Shown piece after piece: positions 1 to 5,549 of a DNA stretch of 5,549 nt (its first letter is position 1; each line of letters opens with the position of its first letter). The stretch comes from Herpetosiphonaceae bacterium (lineage in GTDB: Bacteria; Chloroflexota; Chloroflexia; Chloroflexales; Kallotenuaceae): positions 1 to 5,549 of the forward strand of contig JASKZZ010000004.1 in assembly GCA_030147335.1 (NCBI GenBank), written 5' to 3'. The notes beneath the pieces are model-generated. The model saw nothing but the letters and a program-made list of their open reading frames with translations. It made no database searches and had not been told where the DNA came from. The translations under genes and the position numbers were made by a program.

Positions 1-149
1 TGTTGAAATGCGCGCAGTGATCGATCCATAAGCAGGCCTGTGTCGGCCAGCTTCATTGCATTAGGATTTTTACGTTTACCACGCGCAAGTCGTATGATGA
101 GGATAATAATTATTAGTACTGGCAGAGCAACAAACAAAAAACTGAACAC
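1..149 (-). CDS. Membrane-anchored protein of unknown function, N-terminal part (runs off left edge)
   Basis: An open frame of 49 codons starts with GTG at 149-147 and continues past the window edge. An in-frame TGA lies five codons upstream, so the start is this GTG or a later codon. The ribosome site GAAAGG (163-158) sits 8 bases before it. The product begins MFSFLFVALPVLIIIILII, one hydrophobic membrane segment (about residues 2-19), followed by a basic stretch (R20, R23, K25, R26, K27) that predicts the rest to be cytoplasmic. The next part (KNPNAMKLADTGLLMDRSLR) is polar and gives no family match that I recognise. It lies on the same strand as fahA but about 350 bases downstream, so it is probably a separate unit. 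The ribosome site, the clear membrane/basic pattern and the open frame argue for a real gene; its function cannot be told. Confidence 0.6.
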   Translation of the reverse strand, partial: MFSFLFVALPVLIIIILIIRLARGKRKNPNAMKLADTGLLMDRSLRAFQ

Positions 150-157
150 AGCAGTGG

Positions 158-163
158 CCTTTC
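158..163 (-). promoter_or_regulatory. Ribosome binding site deciding the GTG start at 149
   Basis: On the minus strand GAAAGG stands 8 bases before the GTG at 149-147. No ATG offers an alternative before the membrane segment, so this site supports GTG as the true start. Confidence 0.5.
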
Positions 164-243
164 AGGCTATTTCGGAGGAATGAAGCACCTCATCAAAGTG
201 TACTGTTTCGTTGCCGCAAGTAATAGATCCTCAACGTTCTATA

Positions 244-267
244 TGTAGACATACGTTTGGGTCTACA
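244..267. repeat. Perfect 7-bp inverted repeat TGTAGAC-N10-GTCTACA
   Basis: The arms are 244-250 and 261-267 with a 10-base spacer. It lies in the non-coding gap upstream of the left-edge gene. No T-run follows on either strand, so it does not look like an intrinsic terminator. A regulator binding site or a leader hairpin is possible, but it may also be chance. Confidence 0.4.
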
Positions 268-322
268 CCACGAGCGACCTTTCAAAGTATTATTGGGGAT
301 TGATAGGAGATCAGGAATAGCG

Positions 323-487
323 CTAAGCAAAAAATTTACGCACCGCCTGCTGCCGGTAGCGGAAAATACGATTGAGTTGTAAGCGCACGAGTGGATGTGC
401 AAGTTCGCCTAATGGCGCCAGCGGAAGACTGTAACGGATGATATCTTCAATCGTAGTGCTGCCGTCGTGTTCATCAAAGCGATGAGA
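323..487 (-). pseudogene. 3' remnant of an SRPBCC-family ligand-binding protein gene
   Basis: Reading minus from about 487 to the TAG at 325-323 gives about 54 residues starting SHRFDEHDGSTTIEDIIRYS. From memory this fits the C-terminal end of SRPBCC (START/Bet v1/polyketide-cyclase-like, COG4276-type) proteins: an H-x-F strand, a G(S/T)T strand, a D-x-(V/I)-x-Y strand, the LPxxPLGxLAH turn, then a last helix with QLxRIFxYR. Full members are about 150 residues, so roughly the first two thirds are missing. Upstream in this frame the sequence runs into the fahA coding end in another frame, and that part of the translation shows no family similarity. No start codon or ribosome site precedes the fragment suitably. 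It is therefore best read as a gene truncated by deletion at the fahA 3' end. A programmed or erroneous frame fusion to fahA is unlikely because fahA has its own normal C-terminus. Confidence 0.65.
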
Positions 488-513
488 AGTTCGGCTTAGG
501 CAGACGGCAGCAC
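456..513 (-). repeat. Nested inverted repeat over the fahA stop codon
   Basis: A perfect 11-bp inverted repeat has arms GTGCTGCCGTC (456-466) and GACGGCAGCAC (503-513), 36 bases apart. Inside it is a second perfect 5-bp pair, TCATC (471-475) and GATGA (481-485), with a 5-base loop. The right outer arm is the end of the fahA coding sequence and the left outer arm lies in the SRPBCC remnant, so the structure encloses the fahA TAA (498-496). In RNA it would form a long stem with an inner hairpin. No T-run follows, so it is not a textbook terminator. Confidence 0.5.
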
Positions 514-1818
514 CACGCCTCGGCATTCGCCAAAACCGATACGGACGGCTCCCGGGCGCTCGCAAAACCCACGCAAGATAACCTCGTCTCCATCCTGCAA
601 AAAGCGCCGGACCTCGCCAGTCGGCAAATCAATCGGTTCAGCGCCGCGCGTCGTCAGTTCCAGTAAACAACCACGCGCGTCTTTGGCACCCCCAGAAACA
701 GTACCACTTGCCAAAAGATCACCTGGCCGTAATGGACAGCCGTTGCTGGCATGATGCGTCAACAGCTGGGCAATGGTCCAGTACATATCGGTGAATTTGC
801 CTCGACTGAGACGCATAGGTTCGATACTTTGTTCACGCATCTGTTCCGAAGCAAGCCATACTTCAAGCGTCACCTCAATATTGCCGTGCGCTTGATCAGC
901 TTCAGCCCACAAGTATGGTAGGGGCCGAGGATCGTCGGCTGCTCGTGTAAACGCGGGGCTGCGAAACGGTGCCAGCGCTTCCAGCGTTACAACCCATGGT
1001 GAGATTGATGTGGCAAAACTTTTGGCGAGAAACGGTCCAAGCGGCTGGTACTCCCATGCTTGAATATCGCGTGCCGACCAGTCATTCACCAGGCAAAGAC
1101 CAAAAATATGATGCTCCGCCTCGCCGATTGGGATCGACTTTCCGCGTGTATTACCAGCGCCAACAAACATGCCAACTTCCAGTTCATAATCCAACAGCTT
1201 GCTCGGCCCGAAGGTCGGCTGTTCCGCCTCCGCGTCCTTGGTCTGACCGTATGGACGTTGTATTGCCGAGCCGCTAGGAACAATTGAGGATGAACGGCCG
1301 TGGTAGCCGATTGGCACATGCTTGTAGTTGGGCAGCAGCGGGTTATCAGGGCGAAACAGCTTGCCTACGTTGGTTGCATGGTACACCGATGCATAAAAGT
1401 CGGTATAGTCGCCAATCGTGGCAGGTAGATGCAGCTCGGTATCGGCCATCGGCACCAGAATGCGCTGCTGAATACCACGATCATTTTCATACGCAAGGCT
1501 TTCATAGCGAAGCAACGCGCTAAGCTGAGCACGCAGAACGTGCCATTCGTCTGCACCAAGCGCCATCAATTGGTTCAAAGTAGATGCTTCACATGCGTTG
1601 ATCGCCTCGCCAACGATACCCATTTCTCGCGCGCATGCCGGCAAATCAACAATCTGGTCGCCAATCGCAACGCCAACCCGTGGTTGCTCATCGGTTCCTC
1701 GGCGTCGAAAAATCCCAAATGGCAAGTTCTGGATCGGAAAATCTGTCTGCGGCTCGTTGGCTGACACAACCCAGGAGCGCAGTTGTGGATCGTGCGTATC
1801 GTTGAGTTCATGTATCAC
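496..1818 (-). CDS. fahA: Fumarylacetoacetase (fumarylacetoacetate hydrolase)
   Basis: This cytoplasmic enzyme splits 4-fumarylacetoacetate into fumarate and acetoacetate, the last step of tyrosine/homogentisate degradation. The 440 residues (family usually 420-440) have the N-terminal SH3-like FAH domain (about 25-125, with DFPIQNLPFG) and the C-terminal catalytic FAH domain (about 130-435). Aligning from memory with mouse FAH, the metal ligands are D140, E212, E214 and D246; the catalytic and substrate residues are H147, Y142, R156, Y172, Q253, K266, T270, T373 and E387. All are present. Recognisable blocks include YTDFYAS..HATNVG, GYHGRSSS, LDYELEVG, NDWSARDIQ and LASGTVSG. The start is GTG at 1818, overlapping the upstream stop as GTGA with no ribosome site of its own, so it relies on translational coupling. 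The conserved SWV..AN..TDFPIQNLP block begins only 15 residues in, which supports this start. The C-terminus is normal and intact. Confidence 0.97.
   Translation of the reverse strand: MIHELNDTHDPQLRSWVVSANEPQTDFPIQNLPFGIFRRRGTDEQPRVGVAIGDQIVDLPACAREMGIVGEAINACEASTLNQLMALGADEWHVLRAQLSALLRYESLAYENDRGIQQRILVPMADTELHLPATIGDYTDFYASVYHATNVGKLFRPDNPLLPNYKHVPIGYHGRSSSIVPSGSAIQRPYGQTKDAEAEQPTFGPSKLLDYELEVGMFVGAGNTRGKSIPIGEAEHHIFGLCLVNDWSARDIQAWEYQPLGPFLAKSFATSISPWVVTLEALAPFRSPAFTRAADDPRPLPYLWAEADQAHGNIEVTLEVWLASEQMREQSIEPMRLSRGKFTDMYWTIAQLLTHHASNGCPLRPGDLLASGTVSGGAKDARGCLLELTTRGAEPIDLPTGEVRRFLQDGDEVILRGFCERPGAVRIGFGECRGVVLPSA
1815..1818 (-). promoter_or_regulatory. GTGA stop/start overlap coupling the hypothetical gene to fahA
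   Basis: On the minus strand the four bases GTGA contain the GTG start of fahA (1818-1816) and the TGA stop of the gene before it (1817-1815). No Shine-Dalgarno-like purine run stands just upstream of the GTG, so ribosomes ending the first gene probably restart here. Confidence 0.8.
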
Positions 1819-2714
1819 AGCAGATTCATCGCTTTCAGATCGGTGATCGGCTCGCTAAAGGAACACGAGCCAAAGGATATTGCCAAACGCCGCGCCTGAG
1901 CTATTGACGGCAGGTCGATGACGAAGGAGCGCCACCTGATGCTATTTTCCTCGAAATGGAAGGCAGCCGGATCTTGCTCTTCAAGAGCGTATGCAGCTGC
2001 TTCACGCGGCGCTCCGACATGCAGCAGGGCAGCTGTCACAAATACATTGAAAAAGCCGAACATCATGCCCGTCGGACTATCCTCAGCATAGGTTAGCCGA
2101 TGGACTGACCGCAGCGGATGATGAAGGCCGGCAGTGGCTTTGAACGGCACTTCTAATTCGATACAGGTAGCGATGAAGCGCAGCAATTCGGCGACAGACG
2201 GAAACGCATCACCGCTTGTCCCACCTGTCCGCACTTTGGCACGACCTCCAACACGTCGGACAACCTTGATCAACGAATGTGGGTCGTGCGCAATCGGCAG
2301 CTCAAAATACGGCTGGACCAACTCGGGCAATTGGCTGACGGCGGCTTCAATCTGTTCCGTGCTCTCAACCTTAAGCTCAATTGTATCAATGAGTGCCGAT
2401 CCCACTTGTGGCTGCGACAAATACCGCTCGTTAAAGTGCTGGATCGCTACTACGTCTGCCGCAATGTCTGCGCTCGCCAACACACTCAGCCGCCACGGAT
2501 TGGCCGTTGTTGCATCGCGCAGATATTCTGTTGCAGCTGCTTCAAAGCGATTAAGTTGTCCAACCGGCAGGATAAATCGACCAAGCGCCGAGGCAGTATC
2601 GCCAGAACGATACGCCGCAAAGTTTTGCACCGCCAGATCCATTGGCAGCTGTGCGGGTGGAAACAATCCCGCATAGTCGATGATCCCGTGCAGCAACGTT
2701 CTGATAGCGTTCAT
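1815..2714 (-). CDS. Conserved-looking uncharacterised protein translated with fumarylacetoacetase
   Basis: The protein has 299 residues from ATG 2714; a GTG at 2732 would add six (MVRAGR). I prefer the ATG because the protein pattern (MNAIRTLLHGIIDYAGLFPP) begins there and a GAGGGCAGG purine run precedes it. No function is assigned. It has no signal peptide or membrane helix, so it is probably cytoplasmic. Motifs that look conserved are DYAGLFPP (13-20), YFELP (136-140), AKVRTGG (159-165), FKATAGLHHPLR (191-202), FGFFNVF (219-225) and a C-terminal FGSCSFSEPITDL (281-293). Several read like strand ends carrying polar residues (E138, K160, K192, H198, H199, N223), which would suit a TIM-barrel-like enzyme, but this is inference. 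The 4-base overlap with fahA ties it to tyrosine/homogentisate breakdown, as an accessory enzyme or a structural partner. I have an uncertain recollection of similar proteins beside fahA elsewhere. Confidence 0.88.
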   Translation of the reverse strand: MNAIRTLLHGIIDYAGLFPPAQLPMDLAVQNFAAYRSGDTASALGRFILPVGQLNRFEAAATEYLRDATTANPWRLSVLASADIAADVVAIQHFNERYLSQPQVGSALIDTIELKVESTEQIEAAVSQLPELVQPYFELPIAHDPHSLIKVVRRVGGRAKVRTGGTSGDAFPSVAELLRFIATCIELEVPFKATAGLHHPLRSVHRLTYAEDSPTGMMFGFFNVFVTAALLHVGAPREAAAYALEEQDPAAFHFEENSIRWRSFVIDLPSIAQARRLAISFGSCSFSEPITDLKAMNLL

Positions 2715-2752
2715 TCTACCTGCCCTCACCACTGACCCACCTCTTCAAACCG

Positions 2753-2758
2753 ATTATA
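2753..2758 (-). promoter_or_regulatory. Perfect -10 hexamer TATAAT upstream of the hypothetical-fahA pair
   Basis: TATAAT lies at 2758-2753 on the minus strand in the gap between the regulator stop and the hypothetical gene. A start of transcription near 2746 would leave a leader of about 30 bases to ATG 2714 but only about 14 to GTG 2732, which mildly favours the ATG. No good -35 is seen at 16-18 bases (best is a weak TTACAT at 19), so an activator-dependent or weak promoter is possible. Confidence 0.4.
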
Positions 2759-2796
2759 CACGCAAGCGGGACTGTTGATGTAAGAGCTGGCACGAA

Positions 2797-4266
2797 TTAG
2801 TCGTGGCTGATGGTTCGTCGCCAGTAGCGCGCACCGTCTGGCGTCCGACCCAACAACTGCTCATTGTACAGGTAGCGCCGAAGGGTGGCAAAGTCAACCG
2901 CGCCCGCCGCGCCGCGTACCGGTGAGCCACTTGTATGCTGTTTAGCAATACGCTGATCCAACAGCTCGTTGACCTCTTTTTCCGTGTACTCGCGGCCAGC
3001 CTCGAACTGCATCGCTACATACTCAAGAATCAGCAGCCGGTCGCGCTGCCTCGCAGGCCACGCAACAATTTGCGCATCGGTATTAAGAAATCGACGCAGC
3101 TCATTTGGTTGGTTGTTCTGAATTGCCTCGCTTGGTGGCGTTTGCTCCGACGAAAGCAGTTGACGCAGCTCAAAAAAGGTGCGGTCGATTTTAGACAGAT
3201 CAAGTCGGTAACTCTTGTTAGCTCCTTCACTTCGCCGCTCAATAAGAAAGCCTGTTGAGGTAAGCTGCTTAAGATGACGCGACACGCTCGATTGGCTCAG
3301 ATCGAGTCGCGCAATAATGTCCTGCGCCAATAATTCGCCGTGTTTCGCTAGCAGTTCCAAAATATGCAGACGGGTCTCATCCGCAAGCGCACTAAACGGG
3401 TTAACTAGCTCAATCGCCTTGATCGCCGCTTGCCGGAGTGGTAGATCGAGATCCGGACGACTATGCGGTCGCCTGTCGGGGGCGCGGCCACGAACAAATA
3501 CCCACAAGGTTGTCTCGCTCCCAAAACGCGATGCGTATGGCCCGATGTGGGGCGACAGCGAGAAAACAATGTGTTGCACGCCTTCAAGCTGTGCGCTGAT
3601 CGAAATTGGCAGTTCGCGGCCAATAAATGTCCGGATTGCTTCCGCCGCCGTTTCCGGCCATTGTCGCTCACTGAGCAGCCGCACCATATTTTCCAAAAAG
3701 GGCAAGCGCTGCCGCCATTCATCGGCCAAAAACGAAACCCATAACGTCCGCAGGTGGGATACCAACAGATTGTGTAGTGCAAGCGGGTCATTGATTAACG
3801 CATGGACCTCGGATTGAAGCTGCTCGTCTAGCAAGTCGGCGGGATACAGTCGTTCGATCTGTTGGACGAATGCTGCTTTATCGGCAAGTAGCTGCTGTGG
3901 CTCCGGAGCTGTCGCTTTTGGGAGACGCTCATTTGGTACGGCGACCGGACGGCAAATGCTGCCTAGAAATCGATCACGAACGTCAACTGGTGACTGCGCG
4001 GAAAGCGCATCGAGATAGGCAGGAAAATCAGCGCGAGTAAGATCGGCTGCTAGCGCCTCACCTAAACCTTCAAAAATAAGCCGGTTATGTTGACGTTGCT
4101 CGGCCGTGAGTTTTGCTGCTGTTGCTGAAATCCATGGATCAACATCGGGCAGTTGATCGGCTACATGCAGCAGTGAAAGACTGGTAAGAGCATTGATCAC
4201 CGGTTCAAGCACTACTTCGGTCGATACTCTGGTTGGAGCGGAAATGCGAAAGGGACTAGCTAGCAT
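2797..4266 (-). CDS. Long ArsR-family transcriptional regulator with C-terminal DUF2087 domain
   Basis: This 489-residue DNA-binding protein has about 280 N-terminal residues that I do not recognise, mostly helical-looking with a possible strand region near 219-260. An ArsR-type winged helix follows at about 288-358 (FSALADETRLHILELL, then recognition helix QSSVSRHLKQL and wing ERRSEGANKSYRL). A DUF2087 domain is at about 390-484 (RRFL...WPARQRDRLLILEYVA, YTEKEVNELL, TLRRYLY, RTPDGARYWRR). Ordinary ArsR proteins are 90-120 residues, so this is a multi-domain form. The only cysteine is C105 and the ELCVCDL metal-binding motif is absent (ELLAQDI instead), so cysteine-based metal sensing is unlikely; the N-terminal region may sense a ligand or partner. 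The start at ATG 4266 is chosen because the 34-codon extension to 4368 contains the promoter. The upstream purines GAGAGAAAG are a modest ribosome site. Targets may be itself, the fah pair and the divergent exporter (inferred). Confidence 0.9.
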   Translation of the reverse strand: MLASPFRISAPTRVSTEVVLEPVINALTSLSLLHVADQLPDVDPWISATAAKLTAEQRQHNRLIFEGLGEALAADLTRADFPAYLDALSAQSPVDVRDRFLGSICRPVAVPNERLPKATAPEPQQLLADKAAFVQQIERLYPADLLDEQLQSEVHALINDPLALHNLLVSHLRTLWVSFLADEWRQRLPFLENMVRLLSERQWPETAAEAIRTFIGRELPISISAQLEGVQHIVFSLSPHIGPYASRFGSETTLWVFVRGRAPDRRPHSRPDLDLPLRQAAIKAIELVNPFSALADETRLHILELLAKHGELLAQDIIARLDLSQSSVSRHLKQLTSTGFLIERRSEGANKSYRLDLSKIDRTFFELRQLLSSEQTPPSEAIQNNQPNELRRFLNTDAQIVAWPARQRDRLLILEYVAMQFEAGREYTEKEVNELLDQRIAKQHTSGSPVRGAAGAVDFATLRRYLYNEQLLGRTPDGARYWRRTISHD

Positions 4267-4280
4267 GTTCTTTCTCTCAA

Positions 4281-4300
4281 TTATGCTAAAAAACGCATAA
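4281..4300. promoter_or_regulatory. Candidate operator: palindrome TTATGC-N8-GCATAA at the transcription start
   Basis: The arms 4281-4286 and 4295-4300 are a perfect 6-bp inverted repeat with an 8-base A-rich spacer, placed just after the -10 of the regulator promoter. The position suits a site at which a bound repressor blocks transcription. Autoregulation is common among ArsR proteins, but binding here is inferred. Confidence 0.5.
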
Positions 4301-4322
4301 ATGCAATATACTAAAAAAGCAT
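4283..4322 (-). repeat. Tandem direct repeats ATGC(G)TTTTTTAG in the regulator promoter
   Basis: On the minus strand ATGCTTTTTTAGTAT (4322-4308) lies between -35 and -10, and ATGCGTTTTTTAGCAT (4298-4283) lies at the transcription start. The copies differ by one inserted G and one base near the end, and are about 25 bases apart, between two and two and a half helical turns. They look like paired binding sites, the second also being the palindrome. Confidence 0.5.
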
Positions 4323-4332
4323 GATATGTCAA
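4305..4332 (-). promoter_or_regulatory. Sigma-70-type promoter of the ArsR-type regulator gene
   Basis: On the minus strand a perfect -35 TTGACA (4332-4327) is followed after 16 bases by TATATT (4310-4305), five of six matches to the -10 consensus. Transcription would start near 4298, leaving a leader of about 30 bases before ATG 4266. This places the promoter inside any longer reading of the gene and so fixes the ATG at 4266 as the start. Confidence 0.7.
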
Positions 4333-4457
4333 TACCCTCCGCAGCATTAGAATCAACACGTATATCACATCTATCCTTTCTACGGGAAGAGACTAGGCAT
4401 TTCGCTAGGTTTCTCCAACATCATTTGGATTAGAATACAAGAAGATAAGCAAAAGTT

Positions 4458-4463
4458 AAGGAG
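4458..4463 (+). promoter_or_regulatory. Strong ribosome binding site of the ABC exporter gene
   Basis: AAGGAG at 4458-4463 stands 5 bases before ATG 4469, nearly ideal spacing, and decides this start. Confidence 0.8.
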
Positions 4464-4468
4464 TAGCC

Positions 4469-5549
4469 ATGGCGCAAGGACAGGGTGGCGGTCCCGCGCG
4501 CGGACCATTCGGGCCAGGAGGACCAGCATTACCCGGCAGCAGCCAAGCATTGCGCCGAGCACTTGGCTATCTACGCAACTACCGTCGTGACACAGCGGGA
4601 GCATTGCTCGCCCTTATGCTTGTATCAGGCGCTAATCTAGCCGCGCCGCAGATGATTCGTTGGGCAATTGACCGAGGCATTGCGCAGCGACAACTGAATC
4701 AGATTCTCCTAGCGGTAGGTGGTCTCGTAGCAATTGCACTCGTTCGCGGCATTTTTACGTTCTTGCAAGGCTATCTTGCCGAGCGTGCATCACAGGGTGT
4801 TGCCTACGATATGCGCAACGCCCTGTTTGCTCAAATCGAGCGGCTAAGCTTTAGCTACTATGACCGTATTCAGACCGGACAACTGCTAACTCGCCTCACT
4901 AACGACGTTGAGCAGATTCGCGGCTTTGCAGGAACCGGCGTTATCCAACTGGTAGCCGCGCTGGTTATGCTGGTTGGTAGCACGACGCTGTTGCTACTCA
5001 TTAACTGGCGTTTGGCACTGGTTGCATTACTGATAATTCCAGCTATTCTGGTGCTGCTAGGGCGCTTTGTCAGGCGTATCGGGCCAATCTTCGGCCAGCT
5101 GCAACAAACGCTGGGCCAGCTCAATACCGTTCTGCAAGAAGATTTGTCGGGCGTTCGGACGATTCGCGCGTTCGCACGCGAAGATTATGAGACAGAGCGT
5201 TATCGGCAAGTCAATCAAACACTGCTGGACAAAAACACACAGGCCATGCGCGAGTTTTCCAACAACTTCCCGTTTGTGTTTTTGCTTTCCAACCTGGGAA
5301 CACTTGCTGTTATCTGGTACGGTGGCCTTGAAACGATTGCTGGCCGTCTCACTGTTGGCGAGTTAATCGCCTTTAACTCGTACCTCACCTTTCTGCTCTT
5401 TCCGATTCTAACAATTGGCTTTCAAGCCGCAGGTATTTCACGGGCAGGCACATCGGCAGTGCGTGTTTTTGAGATTTTGGATGCGCCGCGTGAAGTGCAA
5501 GATGCGCCAAATGCAACAGCGCTGCCACGGATCAAAGGCGAGGTCGAGT
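4469..5549 (+). CDS. ABC-type exporter half-transporter, membrane domain (cut by right edge)
   Basis: The frame stays open for 360 codons from ATG 4469 to the window end. After a Gly/Pro-rich cytoplasmic tail (about 2-25, MAQGQGGGPARGPFGPGGP) comes a six-helix type I exporter membrane domain, with helices near 43-62, 78-98, 155-178, 181-199, 268-286 and 298-318. Family signatures are YDMRNALFAQIERLSFSYYD followed by TGQLLTRLTNDVEQIR (113-151), the intracellular loop carrying the first coupling helix, and EDLSGVRTIRAFAREDYE (224-241) before the second. The sequence stops at KGEVE, the usual lead into the ATPase domain, so Walker A and B lie outside the window. It is an MsbA/LmrA/BmrA-like half-transporter that would work in the inner membrane as a homodimer or with a neighbouring second half. 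The substrate (lipid, drug or peptide) cannot be told. It is transcribed away from the ArsR-type regulator. Confidence 0.95.
   Translation, partial: MAQGQGGGPARGPFGPGGPALPGSSQALRRALGYLRNYRRDTAGALLALMLVSGANLAAPQMIRWAIDRGIAQRQLNQILLAVGGLVAIALVRGIFTFLQGYLAERASQGVAYDMRNALFAQIERLSFSYYDRIQTGQLLTRLTNDVEQIRGFAGTGVIQLVAALVMLVGSTTLLLLINWRLALVALLIIPAILVLLGRFVRRIGPIFGQLQQTLGQLNTVLQEDLSGVRTIRAFAREDYETERYRQVNQTLLDKNTQAMREFSNNFPFVFLLSNLGTLAVIWYGGLETIAGRLTVGELIAFNSYLTFLLFPILTIGFQAAGISRAGTSAVRVFEILDAPREVQDAPNATALPRIKGEVE

Larger units (their letters stand above)
150..322. other. Intergenic stretch without a gene
   Basis: No credible coding frame was found on either strand apart from short shadow frames. It is the 5' leader region of the left-edge membrane protein and lies beyond the SRPBCC remnant. 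It holds that gene's ribosome site and one small perfect inverted repeat (244-267). I saw no convincing sigma-70 promoter and no hairpin followed by a T-run, so where the fah transcript ends is not visible. Confidence 0.5.
4267..4468. other. Divergent intergenic region between the regulator and the ABC exporter
   Basis: These 202 bases, more AT-rich than the flanking genes, carry the regulator promoter and its repeats on the left half. On the right half there is only a weak -10 candidate for the exporter, TAGAAT (4431-4436), with no good -35, and the exporter's strong ribosome site. Confidence 0.6.

Noticed and set aside
193..402. A 69-codon minus-strand frame overlapping the SRPBCC remnant
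   Set aside because: It has no ribosome site or recognisable motif, and the overlapping frame carries the SRPBCC similarity.
488..565. An ATG at 565 giving an 80-residue protein that includes the SRPBCC end
   Set aside because: The first 26 residues are just the other frame of the fahA 3' end, with no SRPBCC similarity, so this is not evidence of an intact short gene.
2134..2676. A 180-codon open frame on the plus strand
   Set aside because: It is antisense to the hypothetical gene, with Ser/Arg/Thr-rich low-sense composition and no family motifs.
2791..2805. A 5-bp hairpin CACGA-N5-TCGTG over the regulator stop codon as a terminator
   Set aside because: The stem is short and not GC-rich, and no T-run follows on the minus strand.
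3317..3817. A 166-codon open frame on the plus strand
   Set aside because: It is antisense to the regulator, whose domains are clear. The composition is rich in Ser/Arg/Cys, typical of a shadow frame.
4267..4368. A 34-codon hydrophobic N-terminal extension of the regulator (start at 4368) that would look like a membrane anchor
   Set aside because: It contains a TTGACA-16-TATATT promoter and the repeat sites, and has no good ribosome site. ATG 4266 fits better.
4431..4436. TAGAAT as the -10 of the ABC exporter promoter
   Set aside because: There is no -35 at suitable distance and no extended -10, so it is mentioned only as a weak candidate.
4380..4604. A 74-codon minus-strand frame across the exporter start
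   Set aside because: It is antisense to the clearly coding exporter N-terminus and its ribosome site.

Overview
The window looks like bacterial chromosome, possibly Chloroflexota (Herpetosiphon-like). That placement is a weak inference from the style of the proteins: a long ArsR-DUF2087 regulator, a Gly/Pro-rich N-terminus on an ABC exporter, and a fah-linked 'DYAGLFPP' protein. No phylogenetic marker is present. Base composition by eye is balanced to mildly GC-rich and even across the window. There is no sign of an insertion sequence, prophage, CRISPR array, rRNA or tRNA.

Layout from left to right. Positions 1-149 (minus) hold the first 49 codons of a membrane-anchored protein of unknown function that runs off the left edge. 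Positions 150-495 contain no intact gene. The right half of that stretch is the 3' remnant of an SRPBCC (START/polyketide-cyclase-like) ligand-binding gene, and the left half has only a small hairpin and a ribosome binding site. Positions 496-1818 (minus) encode fumarylacetoacetase, the last enzyme of tyrosine/homogentisate catabolism, with every active-site residue I could check in place. It overlaps by 4 bases (GTGA) the gene at 1815-2714, which encodes a conserved-looking, uncharacterised protein of about 299 residues. The two are almost certainly translated together. A further 64 bases or more upstream (depending on the start chosen) ends a 489-residue ArsR-type regulator (2797-4266, minus) with a large unrecognised N-terminal region, a winged helix and a C-terminal DUF2087 domain. 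A strong-looking promoter (TTGACA-16-TATATT) with tandem operator-like repeats precedes it. On the other side of this divergent spacer, 4469-5549 (plus) begins an ABC exporter, cut by the right edge just before its ATPase domain.

How the parts may work together: the three complete minus-strand genes lie head to tail, so the regulator could control itself, the fah pair and perhaps the divergent exporter. Only the GTGA overlap between the hypothetical gene and fahA is direct evidence of coupling. The most interesting items are the uncharacterised partner of fumarylacetoacetase, the unusual regulator with its repeat-containing promoter, and the truncated SRPBCC gene joined to the fahA 3' end with a nested inverted repeat over the fahA stop codon.
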